In this document: piece after piece, positions 58,620 to 64,000 of the stretch | How the letters are laid out: each line of letters opens with the position of its first letter | How positions within the stretch are numbered: the first letter of the stretch is position 1 | DNA from: Convivina praedatoris | Lineage (GTDB): Bacteria; Bacillota; Bacilli; Lactobacillales; Lactobacillaceae | Direction: 5' to 3' (one strand) | NCBI RefSeq assembly: GCF_933208505.1 | Contig: NZ_CAKOEU010000005.1 | DNA: 64,000 bases | Program-made: the position numbers and the translations under genes | Notes under the pieces: model-generated | What the model saw: the letters and a program-made list of their open reading frames with translations, nothing else | What the model was told of the DNA's origin: nothing | The model's database searches: none

Positions 58620-58844
58620 ATGGCAACATCTATTAAGACTAGTAATGTTGGTTTGAAACATCCTGAACAGTTTAAAAAACTGATTATTAAAAATGGATAT
58701 AATCTTTCAAAGCTAGCTGCTGACATTGGTACAGACTCTGCTGCAATGACTAGATATGTCAATGGCGGTAAGATGAGACCCATGAGAGCTAAAGCAATTG
58801 CCAAAAAGTTGAATGTTGATATTTCTGATATTTTTTTGGTTTAA
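58620..58844 (+). CDS. Cro-like XRE-family DNA-binding protein
   Basis: A 74-residue protein made almost only of a helix-turn-helix domain: FKKLIIKNGYNLSKLAADIG, then SAAMTRYVNGG and an AKKLNVDISDIF end. First rightward gene after the divergent promoter region, with GAGGGGG upstream. The position and size support a Cro role in lysis-lysogeny choice. Confidence 0.88.
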   Translation: MATSIKTSNVGLKHPEQFKKLIIKNGYNLSKLAADIGTDSAAMTRYVNGGKMRPMRAKAIAKKLNVDISDIFLV

Positions 58845-58911
58845 ATGTTCGAAAAATAGAAACAAACCAAGAATTACAAAACCAATAACCAAACAGAAAG
58901 GAGGCGATAGA

Positions 58912-59172
58912 GTGAAGCTAGTATATCTTGCAGGCCAATTAGTTGGTGTGGTAGTTCAAGAACACAAAAATACACTACTTATCAGAAAAGCATTTGTAAC
59001 AGACCTTAACGGAAAAAGAACAATTGCAATCACTGAAAAAGCAGTGTTTGTAGAGAAAGTAGTTATTGATGAGACTCAGTCAAAATTGGTTGATGTCCCT
59101 GAAAATGAATCAATTGAACCAATCAATATGGCTAGAAGCATCGAGTTTATTCGAGAATTTCTGAACGTGTAG
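58912..59172 (+). CDS. Hypothetical early phage protein, 86 residues
   Basis: GTG start at 58912 with AAAGGAGG 8 bases upstream; the longer frame inside the Cro-like gene's tail is not used. The product KLVYLAGQLVGVVVQEHKN... is beta-rich and small. Not recognised. Its 3' end overlaps the opposite-strand gene at 59110-59337 by 63 bases. Confidence 0.7.
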   Translation: MKLVYLAGQLVGVVVQEHKNTLLIRKAFVTDLNGKRTIAITEKAVFVEKVVIDETQSKLVDVPENESIEPINMARSIEFIREFLNV

Positions 59173-59337
59173 TTGAATGTAGTTGTCGTTCATTGATAAA
59201 ACAACGCCCTTCACTAAGTAGTATGGATCCTTATCATTAGCAGATGAATTAATTAGGTCCCCAACTTTGGGTGTGAATGGTAATGAAAAATCATGATCTA
59301 CATTTCTACCATCAATAATTAGGCTGTAGTGGTACAT
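59110..59337 (-). CDS. Hypothetical leftward small protein, 75 residues
   Basis: Real-looking because the ATG at 59337 is preceded on the minus strand by an excellent AAAGGAGG site. Product MYHYSLIIDGRNVDHDFSL..., beta-rich, ending DASSHIDWFN. Lies against the direction of the early genes and overlaps one of them tail to tail. Unknown function. Confidence 0.7.
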   Translation of the reverse strand: MYHYSLIIDGRNVDHDFSLPFTPKVGDLINSSANDKDPYYLVKGVVLSMNDNYIQLHVQKFSNKLDASSHIDWFN

Positions 59338-59414
59338 GTTATACCTCCTTTCATAGTTGATAAAGAAAGTATAGCAAAACTAAACAAAAACCAAACAGAA
59401 AGGAAGTGAACAGC

Positions 59415-59537
59415 ATGCCGATGGAAATTTGGCAGAAAATTTATCCATACTTAATTTATTTAATTGAAAACGATATAGAAAATAAAAAGACCACCAATGC
59501 TTTTGCAATAGTGGAACTTCTTAAAATGATGGATTAA
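59415..59537 (+). CDS. Hypothetical small protein, 40 residues
   Basis: ATG at 59415 with AAAGGAAG about 8 bases upstream. Product MPMEIWQKIYPYLIYLIEND..., a short helical protein ending ELLKMMD. Its stop is directly next to the stop of the convergent gene at 59538. Unknown function. Confidence 0.6.
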   Translation: MPMEIWQKIYPYLIYLIENDIENKKTTNAFAIVELLKMMD

Positions 59538-59762
59538 TCATTTAATTACTTGAATTGACGAAATTGAGTCCCTATCAATTGATAGGTTAGTGTCACCGGT
59601 TAAAGTTAAGCTTCCAAAAACTTCATTTATATCGATGTTCTCAATATCATCAATGTCAATAGGGTCTCCCATAAATGAGTAAGTTTTAGCATAAATAACA
59701 TTATAGACCATAATAGCCCGTAAAGCCTTTGCCCTATTATTTGTTCTGATAATAATATCCAT
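59538..59762 (-). CDS. Hypothetical leftward small protein, 74 residues
   Basis: The ATG at 59762 has AAAGGAGAAG upstream on the minus strand. The product starts MDIIIRTNNRAKALRAIMVY and is acidic (DPIDIDDIENIDINE). Second leftward gene within the rightward early region. Not recognised. Confidence 0.7.
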   Translation of the reverse strand: MDIIIRTNNRAKALRAIMVYNVIYAKTYSFMGDPIDIDDIENIDINEVFGSLTLTGDTNLSIDRDSISSIQVIK

Positions 59763-59839
59763 AATACTTCTCCTTTCGATTTACTAGGCACTGCAATGCC
59801 AGTAACAAAAGAATATCACAAACACTTGGAGGTGTTTAA

Positions 59840-60541
59840 ATGAGCGAAATTAAAGTATTCGATAACTTAAAAGTTAAAGAAGATAACGGTCAGGTAATGT
59901 TTGACGCTGAAACGGCAGCAAAAGGGGTTGGTATTTCAACCGTTGCCAAAAGTGGCAACGAAGTAGTTCGGTGGAGCCGAGTAAATCAATACCTTGGGTT
60001 GTCCAAAAGTGGACAACTAATTAAACGTGGTGATTTCATCACTGAACCACAGCTTTACAAGTTAGCAATTAAGGCAAATAGCTCACAAGCCGAAAAATTT
60101 CAAGACTGGGTTACATCTGAAGTGCTACCAAGCATTCGCCAAACTGGCAGTTATTCAATTAGTACTGATCCGTTGTCAATTTTAAAAACAACATACGATG
60201 CTTTGAAGTTACAAGAAGCTAAGCAAAACAAGTTAGAAGAGCGCTTTGATAGTTTTGAAGATGCTCAAGAGATTCGTAGCTGGGAACAACAAGAGTTACT
60301 TAACTTGCGCCGTAATCGTGTGTTTGCAATCTTAGGTGACAAGTACACCAAGGCTTACAAAGAGTTGTCTAGCGAAGTGTTCCAAGCTATTAGCAAGGAC
60401 TTCAAGCGTCAATTCAACGTGCCACGTTACAACGCATTACCACGGAAGAAGTTCGATGAAGCTAAGAAGTTCTTCGATAATTGGGAGCCTAATAACTTGC
60501 TAGAACTTGCTATCCGCGGTGCCAACCAAGAAACAGCATAG
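59840..60541 (+). CDS. Phage antirepressor with Bro-N and ORF6C domains
   Basis: A 233-residue protein. Residues 1-105 fit the Bro-N DNA-binding domain (VMFDAETAAKGVGI, ITEPQLYKLAIKANS, FQDWVTSEVLPSIRQTGSYS in part) and the C-terminal half fits ORF6C, with a coiled-coil spacer and the RRNRVFAILG and NVPRYNALPRKKFDEA segments. It likely counters the CI repressor during induction. GGAGGT precedes the ATG. Confidence 0.88.
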   Translation: MSEIKVFDNLKVKEDNGQVMFDAETAAKGVGISTVAKSGNEVVRWSRVNQYLGLSKSGQLIKRGDFITEPQLYKLAIKANSSQAEKFQDWVTSEVLPSIRQTGSYSISTDPLSILKTTYDALKLQEAKQNKLEERFDSFEDAQEIRSWEQQELLNLRRNRVFAILGDKYTKAYKELSSEVFQAISKDFKRQFNVPRYNALPRKKFDEAKKFFDNWEPNNLLELAIRGANQETA

Positions 60542-60546
60542 GGGAG

Positions 60547-60765
60547 GTGATTGATATTACAAATTATAGGTTTGAAAATACTAAGATGTATTCCATTGGC
60601 GAAATTATGGAGAAACTTGAAATTAAATCTTATGCGACTTTTCGAAAGTATTTTAAGAATAAACCAGGTTTTCCAAAACCAGTAGTACCGAGTAAAACCC
60701 ATCCTAAATATGATGGGTTAGCCTTAAACAACTTCTTCTTCAAGAAGGCAAATAAATATGCATAG
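60547..60765 (+). CDS. Small phage DNA-binding-like protein, start uncertain
   Basis: Up to 72 residues with YSIGEIMEKLEIKSYATFRKY, which looks like a winged or excisionase-type helix-turn-helix. The start is unclear: a GTG at 60547 overlaps the GGGGAGGTGA site, an ATT at 60556 is ideally spaced for that site, and the next ATG is at 60586. The coding part from 60586 is secure. Confidence 0.65.
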   Translation: MIDITNYRFENTKMYSIGEIMEKLEIKSYATFRKYFKNKPGFPKPVVPSKTHPKYDGLALNNFFFKKANKYA

Positions 60766-60775
60766 GAGGTAAAAC

Positions 60776-60907
60776 ATGGAATGGGTTTTATTAGTATTCA
60801 GTACAGTATTACTGTTCGTCAGCTTCTTAATGTTAATTAGCTTAAACGATAGAGTAGAACAGTTAACTAATTTGCTTAATGGAAAGGTAGACCGATGGGA
60901 GCTTTAA
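60776..60907 (+). CDS. Small phage membrane protein, 43 residues
   Basis: ATG at 60776 with AGGAGG 7 bases upstream. MEWVLLVFSTVLLFVSFLML forms a membrane helix followed by a short charged tail (NDRVEQLTNLLNGK). Overlaps the next gene by 13 bases. Function unknown. Confidence 0.65.
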   Translation: MEWVLLVFSTVLLFVSFLMLISLNDRVEQLTNLLNGKVDRWEL

Positions 60908-61056
60908 ATTTGTGGCTGAATGACTTCATTATCTCGGTGATTGTTGTCGCAGCGATCGGTTTAATGATTATGGCATTTATGGTCGATGACAACCCGACTG
61001 ATGATGAAATCAAGCGAGACGTGGAACGTAATGAAGAGCAACAAAAAAGCGCCTAA
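60895..61056 (+). CDS. Small phage membrane protein, 53 residues
   Basis: ATG at 60895 inside the end of the previous gene, AAAGG upstream. A membrane helix (about 11-31, FIISVIVVAAIGLMIMAFMV) precedes an acidic tail (DDNPTDDEIKRDVERNEEQQ). The paired arrangement of two tiny membrane proteins suggests a joint function, unknown. Confidence 0.65.
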   Translation: MGALNLWLNDFIISVIVVAAIGLMIMAFMVDDNPTDDEIKRDVERNEEQQKSA

Positions 61057-61076
61057 CCAATAACGGCTAAGCGCAG

Positions 61077-61109
61077 GGTATAAATTGTCCGTGCAAAGAA
61101 ATTTATACC
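61077..61109. repeat. 10 bp perfect inverted repeat in an early intergenic region
   Basis: GGTATAAATT (61077-61086) and AATTTATACC (61100-61109) around a 13-base loop, with no T-run after it. It is in the 82-base gap before the gene at 61139. Could be an RNA hairpin or a protein-binding site. Confidence 0.6.
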
Positions 61110-61138
61110 TCTAATTGTAACACATGAAAGGGGTAAAT

Positions 61139-61462
61139 ATGGCTATTAGTAACATTTTAGAACAGCCGATGTATGGCGAGGGGTATATGCCTTTAAATCT
61201 TCCTAAACAGAAAGTTGTGCGGGCTTGGCGTTCAGAGCCTAATCAACTGGGTGGGTTCTGTTACATGACGATGGAAGACCTAGAAAATGATTATGACACT
61301 GTCTACGAATTAACAGAAGACAGCGGTCAAACGATCGTGGCTGGTTCGTCTCTAGGCGATTACATTAAGCAAGTTCATGACGGCTATATGAATGTTGGTA
61401 TCTTTGCACACAATATTGATGGCGATGACATCTTAACAGAATTGAATTGGGAGAAACGCTAA
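61139..61462 (+). CDS. Hypothetical early phage protein, 107 residues
   Basis: ATG at 61139 with AAAGGGG upstream. Acidic soluble protein (MAISNILEQPMYGEGYMPL at the start, NWEKR at the end). Not recognised. Overlaps the next gene by one base (TAATG), so it is part of the replication-recombination operon. Confidence 0.7.
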   Translation: MAISNILEQPMYGEGYMPLNLPKQKVVRAWRSEPNQLGGFCYMTMEDLENDYDTVYELTEDSGQTIVAGSSLGDYIKQVHDGYMNVGIFAHNIDGDDILTELNWEKR

Positions 61463-61860
61463 TGGATAACGAATTAATGATTGTTGACCAATGGGGCGAG
61501 AAGTTTGGTATCCAAGATTTAAACGATAAAAAATTTTTGGAAAATATCACTCCTCAACAGTTAGAAAATATTGCTTATCGAAAAAAAGAAATCGGTATAG
61601 CTTTCAAGAAAGTTGACGAGGTATTAAAAGAACGACTTAATCAAGGAGAACAATTCCCACACATTATCTTTTCCGAGACAAAGCATGCCAATATCGACCA
61701 GTCGGAGCAAACAAAGAAGGCTTTTGTTAAGAAATATGGCTGGGATGCTGTTCAAGTAAAAACACCGAAACAGTTAAAAGAAAAGTATGGCGAAGATATT
61801 CAACCAGATTTAGACAAGGTAACTGTTTATACTACTGGCCAACGCCTTAAATATGAATGA
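61462..61860 (+). CDS. Hypothetical early phage protein, 132 residues
   Basis: ATG at 61462 with GGGAG upstream, overlapping the previous stop. Charged helical N-terminus (LENITPQQLENIAYRKKEIG), then a beta/alpha segment ending YTTGQRLKYE. It directly precedes the Sak4-type ATPase and probably belongs to the same module. Family not recognised. Confidence 0.7.
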   Translation: MDNELMIVDQWGEKFGIQDLNDKKFLENITPQQLENIAYRKKEIGIAFKKVDEVLKERLNQGEQFPHIIFSETKHANIDQSEQTKKAFVKKYGWDAVQVKTPKQLKEKYGEDIQPDLDKVTVYTTGQRLKYE

Positions 61861-61867
61861 GGGGTGA

Positions 61868-62554
61868 ATGAATATGATTATATTCCAACCAGGCCACATT
61901 GTCCCAGCAGGAGATATGTACTTTATCTATGGCGATGGTGGCACAGGAAAAACAAGCCTGTCTAAGCAGCTAACAGGTAACAAGGTTCTACTGATGTTTG
62001 ACGGAAGTTACAACGCTTTGGCTGATACAACCGATACCATGGTGTACTCATTTGATGATACTGACGCACCTACGTTACAGCAGACTGTATGGCAAACGGT
62101 CAACATGTTGGCTAACAGTGAAAAAGTTGATGCTATCATTCTCGACAATGTAACAGCCCTTCAAAATTGGGTACTAGAAAATATTGACGGTGCTAGTAAA
62201 GATGGTCGGCAAAATTATCAAAAGTTACAAGTCTGGTTCCGCGACTTAGGAATGATGTTGCGGAGGAGTAAAAAAACAGTTTTAGCAACCGCCCATCAAA
62301 TTGATAATGGTTCAAATGGTCTAGATGGAAAAGGACGGTTTGAAGCAGACATGAACGCTAAGACATTCAATGCTTTTACAGCTCCATTTGATGTCGTTGG
62401 TCGCATCTACAAAGAGCAAAGTAAACGATATATTGACTTGGATTCAGAACAAGGAAACCACGCTAAAAATCGCTTAGATGAACGCACTTTAATTGGTGCT
62501 AATGAACTACTACAACCACAACAGGAAGTTAAATTAGAGGAGAAAATAGCATGA
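61868..62554 (+). CDS. AAA/RecA-fold phage ATPase, Sak4-like
   Basis: A 228-residue P-loop protein with Walker A GDGGTGKTS (about 25-33), Walker B VDAIILDNVTAL and a later ATAHQIDN sensor. It resembles Sak4-type single-strand annealing proteins of siphophages, found with an SSB-like gene, as here. AGGGGTG lies just upstream. Overlaps the following gene by 4 bases. Confidence 0.85.
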   Translation: MNMIIFQPGHIVPAGDMYFIYGDGGTGKTSLSKQLTGNKVLLMFDGSYNALADTTDTMVYSFDDTDAPTLQQTVWQTVNMLANSEKVDAIILDNVTALQNWVLENIDGASKDGRQNYQKLQVWFRDLGMMLRRSKKTVLATAHQIDNGSNGLDGKGRFEADMNAKTFNAFTAPFDVVGRIYKEQSKRYIDLDSEQGNHAKNRLDERTLIGANELLQPQQEVKLEEKIA

Positions 62555-63135
62555 GCTTTAACGTAACAGTAGATCCAAATAATGTATTAGGTACATCAGT
62601 AGAAGAGGCTGGTAAGTATAACGTTCGAGTGCTTCCAACATCAGAAGCTAAACAAACTAGCACAGGAAAGGAAATGGCAGTCCTTAATTATGAAGTGACT
62701 GACGGAGATTATACAGGCGGACAAATTCGTTATGACAATATCGTTTGGGATGAGTCTGATGCTGACGCCATGAAGCGCTCACAGAAGAGTTTTAACACAT
62801 CGCTTGTTGCCGCTGGTGTTGATGCAGGGGTTCAAGTAAATAGCATTGATCAGTTTGTTAAGGGCATGATTGGCAAAGAAATGAGCCTAACTGTTGATTG
62901 GCGTGAATGGAACGGCAATATCAATTTAAACGTTAAGGCACATAATCCTAAGTTGCCAGACGGAAGTGAACCGAATGGTGTTACACGAGACATGTACGCT
63001 GCCAAGAACGGCATTGAACAAGCAAACGGCAATAGTGTAAATTCAACTACTTCACATCAACAAGCTAAGCAAACTGGGTTCAATCCATTTAGCGGCAGTC
63101 AAGTAAATATCAGCGATGATGATTTGCCATTCTAA
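62551..63135 (+). CDS. DUF669 family phage protein with SSB-like tail
   Basis: A 194-residue protein of the DUF669 family, which accompanies phage annealing ATPases and is thought to bind single-stranded DNA. Residues 1-130 are a beta-rich domain (KEMAVLNYEVTDGDYTGGQI shortened), then a Gln/Asn/Ser linker and the acidic end DDDLPF, the typical tip with which SSB proteins recruit partners. Translationally coupled to the ATPase gene. Confidence 0.85.
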   Translation: MSFNVTVDPNNVLGTSVEEAGKYNVRVLPTSEAKQTSTGKEMAVLNYEVTDGDYTGGQIRYDNIVWDESDADAMKRSQKSFNTSLVAAGVDAGVQVNSIDQFVKGMIGKEMSLTVDWREWNGNINLNVKAHNPKLPDGSEPNGVTRDMYAAKNGIEQANGNSVNSTTSHQQAKQTGFNPFSGSQVNISDDDLPF

Positions 63136-63157
63136 TTAATTGGTATAGGTGTTATAT

Positions 63158-63928
63158 ATGCAAAAATCAGTTCTTAAAATAAATAGAAAAGTTGGATTTA
63201 CGCAAGTATATAACTCGGCTGTGAATGATTGTGAATTGTCCTTACAGGCTAAGGGTTTGTTACTAGAAATGTTGTCAAAACCTGATGACTGGGTATTTTA
63301 CAAATCAAACATGCAGGACTGGGCTTCTAATGGCCGTGAAGCAACACAAAACGCCTTCAAGGAATTGGAGGAAAAAGGATATGTCAGTTCTCGACAGCTA
63401 CAGAATGCAGACGGTAAGTTTGGGAACTTGGAAATATCTGTTTACGATTATCCGTTGACGGAAAACCGGTCACGGGAAACCGGTGACGGGAAACCCGTTA
63501 ACGGAAAACCAGCAACTACTAATACTAATATAACTAATACTAATAATAATACTAAAAGTAATACTACCCCTACCCCTTCACAGGGGAGTGAGACACCTAA
63601 GCCATCTTCTCGTAAATTAACCAAATCGGAGACTGGTGACTTTGAAAAACTATGGCAGTTATATCCCAAGAAAGTTGGCAAAGGTGGGATTAGTGGTGCG
63701 ATGAATGCTTATCGAAAAGCAATTCGGAGAGGTACTACTAACAAAGAAATTCAAGATGGCATCATGGCCTACCGTGAAAAACTAGAACGGGACGGTACAG
63801 AGTCACGGTTTATCAAGAATGGCAGTACCTGGTTTAACCAACGGGGTTGGGAAGATGATTACAGCGTGCCAATCACTAGCAAGCAAAGCGATCTAGATAG
63901 ATTAGCAGCACAGTATGGAGATTGGTAA
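63158..63928 (+). CDS. Phage replication initiator (replisome organiser type)
   Basis: A 256-residue protein. The N-terminal 100 residues form a winged helix typical of phage initiators (GFTQVYNSAVNDCELSLQAKG, ending LEISVYDYPLTENRS in part). A low-complexity Thr/Asn linker (about 120-150) leads to a C-terminal domain with FEKLWQLYPKKVGKGG and a WFNQRGWEDD motif, as in DnaD-like replication proteins. The DNA for residues about 101-117 holds four iterons and that of the linker is AT-rich, a probable origin. Start at 63158 fits the TAGGTG site. Confidence 0.85.
   Translation: MQKSVLKINRKVGFTQVYNSAVNDCELSLQAKGLLLEMLSKPDDWVFYKSNMQDWASNGREATQNAFKELEEKGYVSSRQLQNADGKFGNLEISVYDYPLTENRSRETGDGKPVNGKPATTNTNITNTNNNTKSNTTPTPSQGSETPKPSSRKLTKSETGDFEKLWQLYPKKVGKGGISGAMNAYRKAIRRGTTNKEIQDGIMAYREKLERDGTESRFIKNGSTWFNQRGWEDDYSVPITSKQSDLDRLAAQYGDW
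63457..63563 (+). other. Probable phage replication origin inside the initiator gene
   Basis: Four iterons ACGG(A/G)AAACC start at 63458, 63472, 63486 and 63501 (spacing 14, 14, 15), each a hyphenated dyad; the third, ACGGGAAACCCGT, is a perfect 13-base palindrome. An AT-rich run of TAATACTAA-type repeats follows (63514-63563). The layout copies the lambda O gene origin. Confidence 0.7.
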
Positions 63929-64000
63929 TGCAGGCAATTGGAGAAGCGTTAAAGCCACTAGATAAGCTGCCGCAAGTACAAGAAGCTAAGCAGGCTTTAG
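63928..64000 (+). CDS. Start of the next phage replication gene, partial
   Basis: ATG at 63928 overlaps the initiator stop (TAATG); GGAG is 9 bases upstream. Only 24 residues are visible (MQAIGEALKPLDKLPQVQEA...). By position this is likely a DnaC-type helicase loader, but the sequence seen is too short to tell. Confidence 0.55.
   Translation, partial: MQAIGEALKPLDKLPQVQEAKQAL

Overview
The window reads as a low-GC Gram-positive chromosome of the lactic acid bacteria, most likely family Lactobacillaceae. The reasons are a compact dcw cluster of Lactobacillales type (mraZ to divIVA followed by a T-box ileS), a second T-box thrS, an accessory Sec glycosylation set (gtfA, asp1, asp2, asp3), and strong Shine-Dalgarno sites throughout. 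The genus cannot be fixed from sequence alone. Nearly all core genes are on the + strand.

Layout. 1-4600: end of rsgA, then rpe, thiN, trxA, rpmB, an Asp23 protein and fakA. 4660-5290: two small membrane proteins. 5340-18550: division and wall operon mraZ-rsmH-ftsL-pbp2-mraY-murD-murG-divIB-ftsA-ftsZ-sepF-ylmG-ylmH-divIVA, headed by four MraZ boxes. 18530-21620: T-box and ileS. 21710-28540: rpsP (with an extra C-terminal HeH-like domain), rimM, trmD, rnz, recJ, apt, cls. 28570-31600: two leftward genes (methyltransferase-like and YxjI-like), ung, pta. 31750-38190: gtfA, a short gtfB-like gene, asp1, asp2, asp3, without secA2, secY2 or a serine-rich adhesin in view. 38220-39490: leftward oxidoreductase, a non-coding stretch with two structured hairpins, tRNA-Leu. 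39530-42530: serC-serA-pgpA-like operon preceded by what looks like a serine-codon leader-peptide attenuator. 42600-51550: yebC-type regulator, flavodoxin, T-box thrS, CycA-like permease, DedA protein, HTH protein plus NAMPT, fructosamine kinase.

51670-53010 is an accessory transition zone. From about 53190 to the right edge lies the left part of a temperate siphophage-type prophage: integrase, a leftward lysogeny/exclusion block (DUF1828/DUF1829 protein, DUF6978-like protein, Abi-alpha-like protein, Ltp-like superinfection exclusion protein, CI-type S24 repressor), then a rightward early block (Cro-like protein, Bro-N/ORF6C antirepressor, small membrane proteins, Sak4-type ATPase, DUF669 protein with an SSB-like tail, replication initiator with a probable embedded origin, start of the next replication gene).

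The most interesting unexplained signal is a family of eight same-strand hairpin elements in three non-coding places (39.07-39.20, 52.12-52.26 and 55.81-56.12 kb). All share a basal RGG/CCY clamp, an asymmetric internal loop RCTTAYA opposite ANG, and an upper stem whose sequence differs in every copy while base pairing is kept. That pattern points to a structured RNA or single-stranded DNA. Other notable points are the serine attenuator, lambda-O-like iterons with an AT-rich stretch inside the phage initiator gene, an IleS without its C-terminal zinc cysteines, and two promoters that sit so close to start codons that leaderless transcripts are expected.
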